64,000 nucleotides of DNA from Streptomyces sp. NBC_00341 (GCF_041435055.1 NZ_CP108002.1:4836001-4900000); one strand, 5' to 3'. Shown: positions 32,893 through 41,922, counted from the first letter of the stretch. The notes: generated from the letters alone by a model not told the origin. Made by a program: numbers and translations.

Positions 32893-33620
32893 CCCTCGCC
32901 CCCGCCCGCCCGCAGCGCGTATCCGACACCCCGGACCGTGTGGACCAGGCGGGGCTCGCCGCCCGCCTCGGTCTTGCGGCGCAGGTACATCACGTACACG
33001 TCCAGGGAGTTGGAGCTCGGTTCGAAGTCGAATCCCCAGACCGCCTTGAGGATCTGTTCGCGGGTCAGCACCTGGCGCGGGTGCGCGAGGAACATCTCCA
33101 GCAGGGTGAACTCGGTGCGGGTCAGCTCCACGCGGCGGGTGCCACGGCTGACCTCGCGGGTGGCGAGGTCCATGCGGAGGTCCGCGAAGGCCAGCACGTT
33201 GTTGTCGGGGAGGTCGGCGCCGGAGGTGGCCGCGTACGAGCTGCGGCGGAGCAGGGCCCGGATGCGGGCGAACAGCTCGTCCAGCTCGAAGGGCTTGACC
33301 AGGTAGTCGTCGGCGCCCGCGTCGAGTCCGGTGACCCGGTCCCCGACGGTGTCGCGGGCGGTGAGCATCAGGATGGGCGTGGTGGTCCCGGTGGCCCGGA
33401 TACGGCGGGCGGCGGTCAGCCCGTCCATCCGGGGCATCTGGACGTCGAGGACGATGAGGTCGGGGGCGTACGACTCGGCCTTGGTGAGGGCGTCGAGACC
33501 GTCGACGGCGACCTCGGTGCCGTACCCCTCGAACGCGAGGCTGCGCTGCAGGGCCTCGCGCACGGCGGGCTCGTCGTCGACGATCAGGATGCGCTGCGGA
33601 TCGTCTTCGGCGGGGCTCAT
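32889..33620 (-). CDS. OmpR-family response regulator
   Basis: A 243-residue regulator. The receiver domain has acidic pair DDE (15-17), phosphoacceptor D59 in [13 protein letters not shown], Thr in MLTARDT and Lys in [14 protein letters not shown] winged helix ([31 protein letters not shown]) follows. It is phosphorylated by the overlapping kinase gene product and binds DNA near its target promoters. It lies 89 bases downstream of the HtrA-like protease gene, in the same direction, so the protease may be co-transcribed or a target. Confidence 0.94.
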   Translation of the reverse strand: MSPAEDDPQRILIVDDEPAVREALQRSLAFEGYGTEVAVDGLDALTKAESYAPDLIVLDVQMPRMDGLTAARRIRATGTTTPILMLTARDTVGDRVTGLDAGADDYLVKPFELDELFARIRALLRRSSYAATSGADLPDNNVLAFADLRMDLATREVSRGTRRVELTRTEFTLLEMFLAHPRQVLTREQILKAVWGFDFEPSSNSLDVYVMYLRRKTEAGGEPRLVHTVRGVGYALRAGGGEG

Positions 33621-33709
33621 CGCTGCTTCGTCCTCTTCTCGTTCCGTACGGGGCGGGGCGCTGCCCTCCAGTTTCTCAGCCTCGCACGGCCCGGCTGCGG
33701 CGGCGCGGA

Positions 33710-34819
33710 TCAGGAGCTGTCGCCGGCCCGCAGGGTGTGCAGATCGGCCTTGAGGGTGTTCACCGGGATGGCGAAGCCGAGGCCGACGCTGCCCGCGCTG
33801 GAACTGCCCGAGCCCTCGGCCGAACTCGCCGAGTACATCGCGGAGTTGAGGCCGATGATCTCACCGTTCATGTTGATCAGCGCGCCGCCGGAGTTGCCCG
33901 GGTTGAGCGAGGCGTCGGTCTGGAGCGCCTTGTACGTGGTGGTGGAGTCGCCGGTGTCGCCGTTGAACTGCTGACCGCCGAACTCGAACGGCCACTGCTG
34001 TCCGCCGCCCTGGCCTCCCTGCCCCTGCCCCTGGTCTTGTCCCTGTCCCTGGCTCTGCCCCTGGCCGCTGTCGCCCTCCTTGGCGACCGTGACGTCCCGG
34101 TCGAGCGCGGAGACGATGCCGCTGGTGACGGTGCCGGTCAGGCCCTCGGGCGAGCCGATCGCGACGACCTGGTCGCCGACGGCCACCTTGGACGAGTCAC
34201 CGAGCGTCGCCGTCTTCAGCCCGCTCGCGCCCTGGAGCTTGATCAGGGCGAGGTCCTTGTCGGGGTCGGTCCCGACGACGTCTGCGGTGTACTTCTTGCC
34301 GGTGCTGAGCGTCACCTTGACCGACGAGGAACCCGCGACGACGTGGTTGTTGGTGACGATCTCGCCGTCGGACGTGATGATCACGCCGGAGCCGGTGGAC
34401 TGGCCCGCGTTCGAGGTCGCGCTGATCTCGACGATCGTCGGTGACAGGGCGGCGGCCACGCCGGAGACGGTGCCCTTGCTGCTCTGCGAGACCGTGGTGC
34501 CCGGGATGACGCCGCCGCCGGTGCTGTTGGTGCCGTGGTCGGTGAGCTGCCCGATCAGGGTGGCGGTGCCGCCGCCGATGATCGCCGCCGCGAGGGCGAC
34601 CGCCGCGAGGAGCGCGACCGGGCGGCGGGCCCTGCGCCGGGACGCGGACGGCTCGGGCGCCGGCTCCGGCTGCCCGGGGGCGGGCCACACGGGGTCACCG
34701 CTGCCCGGGCCCACCGGCTGCGCGGGCTGGTATGACGGCGGCGGCGGGTAGGCCGCGTCGCCGTTGCCGTACGAGGGGTACATCGGGTACTCGCCGCTCG
34801 GGCGCTGGCTCTCTGTCAT
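33710..34819 (-). CDS. Membrane-anchored trypsin-like serine protease (HtrA-like, no PDZ)
   Basis: A protein of 369 residues from ATG 34819. A Pro/Tyr/Gln-rich cytoplasmic tail of about 70 residues precedes one membrane anchor ([20 protein letters not shown]). The extracytoplasmic protease domain has His in TNNHVVAG, Asp in [11 protein letters not shown] and Ser in [13 protein letters not shown] Gln/Gly repeat ([17 protein letters not shown]) interrupts the domain between Asp and Ser, where a flexible loop is expected. The domain ends without a PDZ module, unlike DegP. It probably acts in envelope protein quality control or signalling with the adjacent two-component system. Confidence 0.92.
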   Translation of the reverse strand: MTESQRPSGEYPMYPSYGNGDAAYPPPPSYQPAQPVGPGSGDPVWPAPGQPEPAPEPSASRRRARRPVALLAAVALAAAIIGGGTATLIGQLTDHGTNSTGGGVIPGTTVSQSSKGTVSGVAAALSPTIVEISATSNAGQSTGSGVIITSDGEIVTNNHVVAGSSSVKVTLSTGKKYTADVVGTDPDKDLALIKLQGASGLKTATLGDSSKVAVGDQVVAIGSPEGLTGTVTSGIVSALDRDVTVAKEGDSGQGQSQGQGQDQGQGQGGQGGGQQWPFEFGGQQFNGDTGDSTTTYKALQTDASLNPGNSGGALINMNGEIIGLNSAMYSASSAEGSGSSSAGSVGLGFAIPVNTLKADLHTLRAGDSS

Positions 34820-34929
34820 GTCTAGAAGAGTGTCCAGCGAAGATGAGAGGAGCGTGAGTACGCCCTGAGAAGCCCGGCAGAACCTCGTATGCCCGATATA
34901 AAGGCCGGTTCGCCGACTACTGGACAGGG

Positions 34930-34984
34930 GCCTGGCTCGTCGGCTACTTGCCGGAGAGCCTGGTTCGTCGGCTACTTGCCGGAG
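34930..34984. repeat. 27-bp tandem duplication across a stop codon
   Basis: Two copies (34930-34956 and 34958-34984, one mismatch) include the stop codon and last codons of the DUF4232 gene. The second copy encodes the real C-terminus; the first is a downstream echo. Confidence 0.85.
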
Positions 34985-35715
34985 CCGACGTGGTAGCCGA
35001 TCGGGTCGACGAAGACGTCGGGGGACGTACCGCCGGAGGCGGGGACGGTGATCGTCAGGCCGTCGAGATTCGCGATCGCCGAGATCTTCTCGTTGGGCGG
35101 GGTGACGGAGAGCCTGGTGAAGGTCTTGCCGGATCCGTCGGTGGTCGGGATGTAGCGCAGCAGGAAGCGGGTCTCCTCGCCGGGCCCGATGGTGACGGTG
35201 GATGCCTTGGAGTCGGTGCGGGCGGCGTCCGGACCGGTGTCGCCGAGGCCGTCGGGACCCACGAGCTGGACGCCCGGGAAGCCATGCATGCTGCACTTGG
35301 CGGAACCGGTGTTCTTCAGGTTGACGACCACCTGGTTCTTGACCCCCGCCGAGCCGGCGCTGAATGCCAGGTCGTCGGTCCTGCACATGGAGCCCGAGGC
35401 CGACGTGCCGCCCTTGGCGGTGAGGTCGCTGCCCTTGCCGGAGCCGGTGGAGGAGGAGCCGGTGGAGGAAGAGCCGGTGGAGGAGGAGGCGGACTCGGCG
35501 GAACCCGGGGCCGCGCTCCGGCTGTCGCCGTCGGCCTCGGTGGAGCCGCTCGTGTCGGTGGAGCCGGTGTCCTGGCCGCCGGCGGAGCTGCTCGCCGAGC
35601 TGGACGCGCCTGTGTCGGCGGCGGCGCTCGATCCGTCGCTGCCGCCGCACGCGGTCAGCGAGAGGCCGGCGGCGGCGACGACGAGGGCGAGGGCGGACAT
35701 CTTCTTGACGCGCAT
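34972..35715 (-). CDS. DUF4232 lipoprotein
   Basis: A 247-residue lipoprotein. The signal ends LSLTACGGSDG with the lipidation Cys at about 23. A Ser/Thr/Gly-rich linker of about 80 residues with repeated TGSSS units follows, then a DUF4232 beta-sandwich domain (CRTDDLAFSAGSAGVKNQVV, CSMHGFPGVQLVGPDGLGD). The domain is common in actinobacterial cell-surface proteins; its ligand is unknown. It is about 150 bases upstream of the protease gene in the same direction but has its own gap, so co-transcription is uncertain. Confidence 0.88.
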   Translation of the reverse strand: MRVKKMSALALVVAAAGLSLTACGGSDGSSAAADTGASSSASSSAGGQDTGSTDTSGSTEADGDSRSAAPGSAESASSSTGSSSTGSSSTGSGKGSDLTAKGGTSASGSMCRTDDLAFSAGSAGVKNQVVVNLKNTGSAKCSMHGFPGVQLVGPDGLGDTGPDAARTDSKASTVTIGPGEETRFLLRYIPTTDGSGKTFTRLSVTPPNEKISAIANLDGLTITVPASGGTSPDVFVDPIGYHVGSGK

Positions 35716-35909
35716 GGGGACTCCTCTGAAGCGGTGTGGGGGGTACGCCCGTTCTGGCTGAGCAGGCGTGTCGCTTCATAGGACATCTATCGTCGGGCGA
35801 GCCGTTGCGACGAGAGTTGGATCAAGACGCCGCTGTGACACACGGGTCGAAGCCCCGTTACGGAAAAGCGGAGGTAGGCGGACAGAGCGCGCCTGTCACC
35901 TGGCCTTCT

Positions 35910-36956
35910 TCAGCTGTGCCGGGCCGCCGGGGGCTCGCCGCAGCCGCAGGAACGCCGGACCACCAGCGCGGAGGGGAACTGCTTCAGCCGCTCCCGCCGC
36001 GAGCCCGAGACCCGCAGCGAGTCGTCGAGCACCAGGTCCACGGCCGCCCGTGCCATCGCCGGGCGGTCCGAGAAGACCGTGGTGAGCGGCGGATCGGTGA
36101 GCCCGGCCTCCTTCACGTCGTCGAAGCCCGCCACCGCCAGCTCGCCCGGCACGTCGATCCGCAGCTCGCGGGCGGCCCGCAGCACGCCGATGGCCTGGTC
36201 GTCCGTCGCGCAGAAGATCGCCGGGGGGCGGTCCGGGCCCGCGAGGAGCTCCAGCGCCACCAGGTAGGCGTCGTAACGGTTGTACGGGGCCTGGAAGAGC
36301 CGGCCCTCCGTCGTGCGGCCCGACTCGTGCATCGCCCGGCGCCAGCCCTCGACGTGGTCGGCCACCGGGTCACCGACCGCCGGGGTCGACTCGACGCCGC
36401 CGAGGCAGGCGACGTACTCGTTGCCGTGCTCCAGCAGGTGACGGGTGGCGAGCTGGGCGCCACCGACGTCGTCCGTGACGACGGCGACGTCGTCGATGGC
36501 CTCCGGCCGCTCGTGCAGCAGCACGACCCGGGCGTCCCACGCCTCTATCTCCGCCGCCGCGCGCTCGCTGGGCCCCTGGCTGACCAGGATCAGCCCGGAG
36601 ACCCGCATGCCGAGGAAGGCCCGCAGGTAGTGGACCTCGCGCTCGTCGCGGTAGTCGGAGTTGCCGACGAGCACCATTTTCCCGCGCTCGGCGGCGGCCT
36701 GTTCGACCGCGTGCGCCATCTCCGCGAAGAACGGCTGCCGCGCGTCCGGCACGATCATCCCTATGAGATCGGTCCGCCGCGAGGCCATCGCCTGGGCGAC
36801 CCGGTCGGGCCGGTAGCCCAGCTCCTTGATCGCGGCGAGTACCCGCTCGCGCGTGGCCGGGGCGACCGGCCTGGGTCCGTTGTTGATGACGTAGCTGACG
36901 ACCGCGGTCGACGTCCCCGCCAGTCTCGCCACATCGTCCCGCGTCACCTTGGCCAC
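35910..36956 (-). CDS. LacI-family transcriptional regulator
   Basis: A 348-residue LacI regulator. The N-terminal helix-turn-helix is [20 protein letters not shown] with hinge [20 protein letters not shown]. The periplasmic-binding-protein-like domain ends with [22 protein letters not shown]-terminal CGCGEPP tail with two cysteines is unusual and could bind metal. The effector and targets are unknown; no sugar genes are adjacent. It is 24 bases downstream of glnR in the same direction, so it may be co-transcribed with it. Confidence 0.93.
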   Translation of the reverse strand: MAKVTRDDVARLAGTSTAVVSYVINNGPRPVAPATRERVLAAIKELGYRPDRVAQAMASRRTDLIGMIVPDARQPFFAEMAHAVEQAAAERGKMVLVGNSDYRDEREVHYLRAFLGMRVSGLILVSQGPSERAAAEIEAWDARVVLLHERPEAIDDVAVVTDDVGGAQLATRHLLEHGNEYVACLGGVESTPAVGDPVADHVEGWRRAMHESGRTTEGRLFQAPYNRYDAYLVALELLAGPDRPPAIFCATDDQAIGVLRAARELRIDVPGELAVAGFDDVKEAGLTDPPLTTVFSDRPAMARAAVDLVLDDSLRVSGSRRERLKQFPSALVVRRSCGCGEPPAARHS

Positions 36957-36980
36957 GCGCGGCAGTCTACGCGGATATAC

Positions 36981-37781
36981 CTACCTCTTGGCGGGCCGGA
37001 CCGGGGCTTCTTCCCTCACCTCGACGACCTCCGGCTGCTCCGAACGGGTGAGGCTCTCGGAGGCCGCCTTCGCGGCCGCCGACTTGGCCTCCTCCGCGGC
37101 CCGTTCCACCTTCTCGGGTGCGACGAACCGGTAGCCCACGTTGCGGACGGTGCCGATCAGCGACTCGTGCTCGGGACCGAGCTTGGCGCGCAGCCGCCGG
37201 ACGTGTACGTCGACCGTCCGGGTGCCGCCGAAGTAGTCGTAGCCCCAGACCTCCTGGAGCAGCTGGGCGCGGGTGAAGACCCGTCCCGGGTGCTGCGCCA
37301 GGTACTTGATCAGTTCGAACTCCTTGAAGGTCAGGTCCAGGACCCGGCCCTTGAGCTTGGCGCTGTACGTCGCCTCGTCGATCGACAGATCGCCGTTGCG
37401 GATCTCCATCGGGGAGTCGTCGGAGGTGATCTGCTGCCGGCCGGTGGCCAGCCGCAGTCGCGCCTCGACCTCGGCGGGTCCCGCCGTGTCCAGCAGCACG
37501 TCATCGATTCCCCAGTCCGCGGTGACGGCCGCGAGGCCGCCCTCCGTGACGACGAGGATCAGCGGACAGCCGGGTCCGGTGGACCGCAGCAGCTGACAGA
37601 GGGAGCGGACCTGAGGCAGGTCGCGCCGTCCGTCGATGAGGATGACGTCGGCACCTGGGGTGTCGACGAGAGCGGGGCCTTCGGCGGGCGCCACCCGCAC
37701 GCTGTGGAGCAGGAGACCGAGGGCGGGAAGCACCTCCGTCGACGGTTGGAGGGCATTCGTCAGGAGCAGCAGTGAACTCAT
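36981..37781 (-). CDS. glnR: Global nitrogen response regulator GlnR
   Basis: A 266-residue orphan OmpR-type regulator. The receiver-like N-terminus [20 protein letters not shown] keeps an aspartate in [11 protein letters not shown] but lacks the usual acidic pair and kinase partner. The winged helix ([36 protein letters not shown]) is highly typical, followed by a Lys/Glu/Ala-rich tail of about 40 residues. GlnR controls glutamine synthetase, ammonium transport and nitrate genes in Streptomyces. Its presence 31 kb from pst fits the known cross-talk of nitrogen and phosphate control. The identification is by whole-sequence recognition. Confidence 0.95.
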   Translation of the reverse strand: MSSLLLLTNALQPSTEVLPALGLLLHSVRVAPAEGPALVDTPGADVILIDGRRDLPQVRSLCQLLRSTGPGCPLILVVTEGGLAAVTADWGIDDVLLDTAGPAEVEARLRLATGRQQITSDDSPMEIRNGDLSIDEATYSAKLKGRVLDLTFKEFELIKYLAQHPGRVFTRAQLLQEVWGYDYFGGTRTVDVHVRRLRAKLGPEHESLIGTVRNVGYRFVAPEKVERAAEEAKSAAAKAASESLTRSEQPEVVEVREEAPVRPAKR

Positions 37782-37930
37782 CGCCGCCCACCTGCCTGGG
37801 TCGTCGGTCGATGATCGTGCACGGTTGGCTCGCCCATTACGTCGGTCCTCCTCGTTCCCTGCGAGAGGGGCACTCCCGGGCCGGGCCCGGGGGAGTATGC
37901 GGCACTGCTTCGTACGCTTATTCGTGTTGT

Positions 37931-37955
37931 CCCGTACGACGTTTCGTCATACGGG
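37931..37955. promoter_or_regulatory. Inverted repeat in the glnR upstream region
   Basis: Arms CCCGTACGAC (37931-37940) and GTCATACGGG (37946-37955) match at 9 of 10 positions around GTTTC. It lies 150 bases upstream of glnR, within the gap to the divergent hydrolase gene, and is followed by TTTTA. It could be an operator, or a terminator for an unrecognised short rightward transcript. Confidence 0.45.
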
Positions 37956-37997
37956 TTTTACCGGTACGGCCCCGCGCCCAGGGCCGCTGAGCTTGTT

Positions 37998-38013
37998 GAA
38001 ACGTCTCCGTAAC
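37998..38013. promoter_or_regulatory. GlnR-box-like sequence
   Basis: GAAAC, six bases, then GTAAC matches the b-site/a-site halves of the GlnR pattern (gTnAc-n6-GaAAc) in reversed half-site order on the plus strand. It is 217 bases upstream of the glnR start. A full four-site array is not present. Suggestive only of autoregulation. Confidence 0.4.
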
Positions 38014-38083
38014 AACGCGCGGAAAGCACAAAAGGACCCGGGGGCTGCTTTGCCCGGATCCTCTTCCCAGCAGAATAGCCCAC

Positions 38084-38980
38084 ATGAGTTCTGTGTCCGA
38101 GGGGCGATTTCGGAGTTCCTCTGTTCCCTTGATCACGCGCCGGCCGTCGCGGACCACGTTGCGCGCCGATGACGGCGTCCCGATCGAGGCGGTGTACGAC
38201 CCGTGTACGGCGGATGACGGCGCACTCGCGGGCGCGGAGGACACCGGTACGGCGATCGTCGTCGCGCACGGTTTCACCGGTTCGGCGGACCGCCTTGCGG
38301 TGCGGCGCGCCGTGGAGGTGTTCTCCCAGCGTGCGGCCGTGATCACGTTCTCGTTCCGGGGGCACGGCGGATCCGGCGGGCGGTCCACGGTGGGCGACCG
38401 CGAGGTGCTGGATCTGGCCGCCGCGGTGGCCTGGGCGCGGTCGCTCGGGCACCGGCGCGTCGTTACGGTCGGGTTCTCCATGGGCGGCTCCGTGGTGCTC
38501 CGGCACGGGGCGCTGTATACGGCTCCCGCGGCCGAGCGAGAGGGCGTCCGGTCCGTTCCGGTGCGCAGGGGGCGCACGGAAGCGCGTTTGGGGGCGTACG
38601 CCGATGCGGTGGTGTCCGTGAGCGCCCCGGCGCGCTGGTACTACCGGGGTACGGCCCCGATGCGTCGCCTGCACTGGGTGGTGACCCGCCCCACGGGCCG
38701 GCTCGTCGGGCGGTACGGCTTCCGGACCCGGATCGCCCGCGACGACTGGGACCCGGTCCCGCTCTCCCCGGTCGCGGCGGTCCCGCTGATCGCCCCGGCC
38801 CCGTTGCTGATCGTGCACGGCGACCGGGACCCGTACTTCCCGCTCGACCACCCCCGGATGCTGGCGGACGCGGCGGACGGGGCCGCTGAGCTGTGGCTGG
38901 AGCGGGGGATGGGGCACGCGGAGAACGCGGCGGACGCGGCTCTCCTCGGCCGCATCGCCGACTGGGCTGCGGCCCAGTAA
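38084..38980 (+). CDS. Alpha/beta hydrolase
   Basis: A 298-residue alpha/beta-hydrolase: strand-turn VVAHGFTGSADR, second landmark FRGHGGSGGRSTVGD, nucleophile Ser in VGFSMGGSVVL, Asp in IVHGDRDPYFP and His in GMGHAENAAD. It has no signal peptide. It could be a cytosolic esterase, thioesterase or lipase-like enzyme; the substrate is unknown. It is divergent from glnR. Its final codons are copied in inverted form at the beginning of the next gene (see 38972-39080). Confidence 0.88.
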   Translation: MSSVSEGRFRSSSVPLITRRPSRTTLRADDGVPIEAVYDPCTADDGALAGAEDTGTAIVVAHGFTGSADRLAVRRAVEVFSQRAAVITFSFRGHGGSGGRSTVGDREVLDLAAAVAWARSLGHRRVVTVGFSMGGSVVLRHGALYTAPAAEREGVRSVPVRRGRTEARLGAYADAVVSVSAPARWYYRGTAPMRRLHWVVTRPTGRLVGRYGFRTRIARDDWDPVPLSPVAAVPLIAPAPLLIVHGDRDPYFPLDHPRMLADAADGAAELWLERGMGHAENAADAALLGRIADWAAAQ

Positions 38981-39080
38981 CGGATCGTCCCGCGGTGCAC
39001 GATGATGGACAGCCGAGTGTGACCCGACGCGAGACGAGAGGAGCCGCCGCCATGCCCGCGGGAACGATCCGTTACTGGGC
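38972..39080. repeat. Inverted repeat linking hydrolase 3' end and moaD-like 5' end
   Basis: The 24 bases at 38972-38995, spanning the hydrolase stop, are the reverse complement of 39056-39080 inside the first codons of the MoaD-like gene, with one bulged base. The 60-base spacer holds the ribosome site and start codon of the second gene. In the mRNA this would form a long hairpin with the start codon near the closing base pairs. Confidence 0.88.
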
Positions 39081-39306
39081 AGCCGCCAAGGCCGCTGCCG
39101 GAACGGCGGAGGAGCCGTACACCGCCGCGACGCTCAAGGAGGCGCTCGACGCGGCACGCGGCCGGCACCCCGGTGAGCTGACCCGGGTGCTCCGGAGGTG
39201 CTCGTTCCTCATCGACGGGGACCCCGTCGGGACCCGGAGCCATGAGACCGTACGCCTTGCCGAGGGCGGCACGGTCGAGGTGCTCCCGCCGTTCGCAGGA
39301 GGGTGA
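39052..39306 (+). CDS. MoaD/ThiS-family sulfur carrier protein
   Basis: An 84-residue ubiquitin-like protein (GTIRYWAAAKAAAGTAEEPY, RLAEGGTVEVLPPFAGG) ending in the Gly-Gly needed for C-terminal thiocarboxylation. It donates sulfur in molybdopterin, thiamine or another pathway; which one is not evident because no MoeB, MoaE or ThiG gene is adjacent. A thiosulfate sulfurtransferase lies 2.8 kb downstream. Start ATG 39052 has GAGAGGAG upstream and lies within the loop-side arm of the inverted repeat at 38972-39080. It is followed after 10 bases by the membrane protein gene. Confidence 0.88.
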   Translation: MPAGTIRYWAAAKAAAGTAEEPYTAATLKEALDAARGRHPGELTRVLRRCSFLIDGDPVGTRSHETVRLAEGGTVEVLPPFAGG

Positions 39307-39316
39307 ACCGCAGAAC

Positions 39317-40726
39317 ATGAGCAGCAGCGATCAGCAGCATCCGTACCCGGACCAGCCGTACGGCCAGGAGCCGCAGCCTTACGGGAACCAGCCCTACGGC
39401 CAGGAACCGCAGCCGTACGGTCAGGAGCCGCAGGCGTACGGGAATCAGCCGTACGCGGACCAGTCGTACGCGGGCCAGGGCTACCAGGACCCCGCTTACG
39501 GGCAGCAGCAGCCCTACGGTGAACCGTCCTACGGGCAGCAGGCCCCCTACCCGGGCGAAGCGGCCCCGTACGCACCGCAGGCACCGCAGGCGCCGCAGGG
39601 CACGTACGAGCCGCCGCAGGCCGCACCACAGCCGCACCGGGCCGCACACCCGACCCACCAGTCCGTGCAGCAGCCGTACGAGCCGCAGCAGCCGCAGCAG
39701 CCCTACCGGGATGCGCAGGCCGGGGAGCCGGCGGTCGCGCAGACCTGGGAGGGCCAGACCTGGGACACCCAGTACCAGCCCACCCTCCGGCCGGCGCAGC
39801 AGCCCGTGCAGCCCGTGCAGCAGGCGCAGCCCGCACAGGGCGCCTCCGGCGCCTACCCGCTGCCGCCGGAGGTCCAGTCGGCGCCTGCGGCTCCCGAGCC
39901 GGTGGCCGCCTCCGTGGACGCCGCGCAGGACGACGGGTACAGCGCGCCCACCACGCTGGGCAACAGCCGCATCACGGACGCCCAGCGCGCCCGCGCCGAG
40001 GGTCGCTCCCCGATCATCGCGCCCGGGATGCAGCCGGCCGCGATCACCGCGGGGCTCGGGCTGCTGCTCGCGCTCGGTGCGGCCATCGGCTCGTACGCCC
40101 TGCTCGTCCCGCTGGTGCTGCTCCAGGCGGTGACCGCGGCCGGGTGGTTCCGGCTCAACGGCATGTGGCCGGCCCGGCAGGGCATCGCGCTCGCGTTCGC
40201 CGGCGGCCTCGTCGCCGATGTGGTGCTGCTGGCCGCGGGCCGGGAGAACGGTCCGGCCGCGATCCTCGGCACGCTCGGCGTCTGGGTGCTGCTCACGGTC
40301 GTCCTCCAGCTGCGCAGCCGGGCGGGCGCCGACGAGCGGATGCAGGGGCTGATGGCCACCGTCGCCTCTGCCGCGCTCGCGGTCCTGGCCGCCGGGCACC
40401 TCGCGGCGGTCCCGGACGCGGTGACGGTCGGCGGGGTCGCGGTGGCCCTCACGGTGCTCGCTCGGGCGCTTCCGCTGCCGGGACCGGCCTCCGTGGTGGC
40501 GGCGCTGGTCGTCGCGGCGGCGGCGGGCGGGGCGGCGGGAGCCGTCACGGACCTGGGGGCGAAGGGTGCGCTGCTCGGCCTCGCCGCCGGTGGCTGCGCG
40601 CTGATCGGGCTGCGGGTGGCCAGCTACGACTACCCGTCGCGCTTCGTGCACATGACCGCCGGAGTGGCGCTGCCGCTCACCGCGGCGGCGCCCGCCGTGT
40701 ATCTGATCGGCCGTGCGATCGGGTAG
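39317..40726 (+). CDS. Gln/Pro/Tyr-rich membrane protein
   Basis: A 469-residue protein. The first 200 residues are disordered and repeat-rich (PYGQEPQPYGNQ units, then QQP and APQ runs). The last 210 residues form about eight hydrophobic segments (AAITAGLGLLLALGAAIGSY, ALLVPLVLLQAVTAAGWF, GIALAFAGGLVADVVLLAA and so on). I do not recognise a functional family; proteins with this layout are common in Streptomyces. ATG 39317 follows the MoaD-like stop by 10 bases, so they probably share a transcript. The disordered tail is predicted to be cytoplasmic. Confidence 0.82.
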   Translation: MSSSDQQHPYPDQPYGQEPQPYGNQPYGQEPQPYGQEPQAYGNQPYADQSYAGQGYQDPAYGQQQPYGEPSYGQQAPYPGEAAPYAPQAPQAPQGTYEPPQAAPQPHRAAHPTHQSVQQPYEPQQPQQPYRDAQAGEPAVAQTWEGQTWDTQYQPTLRPAQQPVQPVQQAQPAQGASGAYPLPPEVQSAPAAPEPVAASVDAAQDDGYSAPTTLGNSRITDAQRARAEGRSPIIAPGMQPAAITAGLGLLLALGAAIGSYALLVPLVLLQAVTAAGWFRLNGMWPARQGIALAFAGGLVADVVLLAAGRENGPAAILGTLGVWVLLTVVLQLRSRAGADERMQGLMATVASAALAVLAAGHLAAVPDAVTVGGVAVALTVLARALPLPGPASVVAALVVAAAAGGAAGAVTDLGAKGALLGLAAGGCALIGLRVASYDYPSRFVHMTAGVALPLTAAAPAVYLIGRAIG

Positions 40727-40909
40727 ACGGTCGCCCGCGACCCGTCACTCGTGACCGTCGCGCCTCATGCGTCACAGAGGTGCCGAAGCCCTCCACGGGG
40801 AACCGATGGGGGGCTTCCGCTCGTCGATCACCCGGAGCGTGACGTGCGGCCGAAGTAGGCTCACGGTCGCCGAGCGGTCCGAACGGACGCGGGCGGGGGA
40901 GGACAAGGC

Positions 40910-41605
40910 ATGCGTGCACTGCGAATACTGCTGGTCATAGTGGTGGTTCTGGCCGGCGTGTTCATCGCCATCGACCGCGCGGCGGTGTATTTCGCCGAAT
41001 CGCAGGTCGCGGAGCGGGTGCGGGTGCCCGGCGCGGAGATCGGCTCGACGGACGTCTCGATCAAGGGCTTTCCGTTCCTGACGCAGCTCGCCGGCTCCGA
41101 GCTCGACGAGGTCGACGTGAAGATCACCGGCCTGGAGACCAGCGCGAACGGCCACACGCTCCGGATCAGCGAGATGAACGCCGACCTGCACCAGGTGCGG
41201 CTGACCGACGGTTTCTCCGGTGCGGTCGCCGCACGGGCCACCGGGACGGCCGTGGTGTCGTACGCGGACCTCACCAAGGCGGCCAGCGCGGACGTCGCGG
41301 TCGCGTACGGCGGCAACGGCAAGGTGAAGGTGACCGGCACGGTCCAGGTCCCCGGTCTCGGCCAGGAGATCTCGCGCAGCGTCCTGTCCAGCGTCACCCT
41401 GGTCGACGGCCACACCGTGCGGGTGCACGCCGACAAGGTGCCGGGCGAGGGCATCCCCGGGCTTGAGGGCCTGGTGCGCAAGAAGACCGACTTCGACCGC
41501 GAGGTCGGCGGGCTGCCCAAGGGCCTGAAGCTGGAGAAGATCGAGCCGACCGCCGAGGGCCTGGAGATCTCGGTGACCGGCACAGAGGTCACGCTCGCCG
41601 GCTGA
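40910..41605 (+). CDS. DUF2993 (LmeA-like) membrane-anchored lipid-binding protein
   Basis: A 231-residue protein with an N-terminal membrane anchor (LRILLVIVVVLAGVFIAI). The DUF2993 domain follows (VAERVRVPGAEIGSTDVSIK, GFPFLTQLAGSELDEVDVKI, LRISEMNADLHQVRLTDG). Mycobacterial relative LmeA binds phosphatidylinositides and assists lipomannan maturation. A role outside the membrane in lipid handling is therefore likely but not proven. It stands alone, with a start behind a purine-rich GGGGGAGGAC site. Confidence 0.88.
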   Translation: MRALRILLVIVVVLAGVFIAIDRAAVYFAESQVAERVRVPGAEIGSTDVSIKGFPFLTQLAGSELDEVDVKITGLETSANGHTLRISEMNADLHQVRLTDGFSGAVAARATGTAVVSYADLTKAASADVAVAYGGNGKVKVTGTVQVPGLGQEISRSVLSSVTLVDGHTVRVHADKVPGEGIPGLEGLVRKKTDFDREVGGLPKGLKLEKIEPTAEGLEISVTGTEVTLAG

Positions 41606-41777
41606 CTCCTGCGGCGAGTCGCGGTGCCGTACGGGGCCTGCGCCACATACTGAGACGGCCGCGTCCGTTCCGCAGATGCCCGACGGGCGCGGCGCTCGCG
41701 GGAGCGGCCGCCGGGCAGCCGTGAACTTCCTCTCGTCTCACTCTGCGGACGATCGTGTCTCAATGGGTGACACGACG

Positions 41778-41807
41778 GTGACATGTCCGCCCGTACGTCC
41801 CTACGAT
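41778..41807 (+). promoter_or_regulatory. Promoter of the sulfur leader peptide
   Basis: GTGACA (41778-41783) and TACGAT (41802-41807) are spaced by 18 bases. Initiation about seven bases after the -10 would fall at or next to the leader ATG (41815), so the leader peptide message is probably leaderless. Confidence 0.6.
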
Positions 41808-41814
41808 CGGTCCC

Positions 41815-41922
41815 ATGCAGTGCTCTATTAGCGGTCTCCCGCAGCGGGGACGGGCGGATCTCACGAAGCGGCGGGCAGTGGACCTGTGCCGCGTCGCCGC
41901 CATGCTCTGTCGCACTGTCTGA
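41815..41922 (+). CDS. Cysteine-rich regulatory leader peptide
   Basis: A 35-residue ORF, M-QCSISGLPQRG-RADLTKRRAVDL-CRVAAMLCRTV, with three Cys codons and the pattern RRAVDLCRVAAMLCR. Actinobacterial sulfur genes often have short leader ORFs ending in R(R)xxDLxRVAxxxCR. Translation through the Cys codons is thought to sense cysteine supply and control the gene behind it. It lies 155 bases upstream of a thiosulfate sulfurtransferase, exactly the expected place. The peptide is too short for routine gene calling. Function inferred from pattern and context. Confidence 0.82.
   Translation: MQCSISGLPQRGRADLTKRRAVDLCRVAAMLCRTV

Noticed and set aside
34930..34984. Functional regulatory direct repeat after the DUF4232 gene
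   Set aside because: It is a 27-bp copy of the gene's own 3' end, best explained by replication slippage.
36981..37781. PhoP instead of GlnR for the orphan OmpR-type regulator
   Set aside because: The atypical receiver, start [14 protein letters not shown] and Lys/Glu/Ala tail fit GlnR; PhoP has a canonical receiver and an adjacent PhoR kinase.
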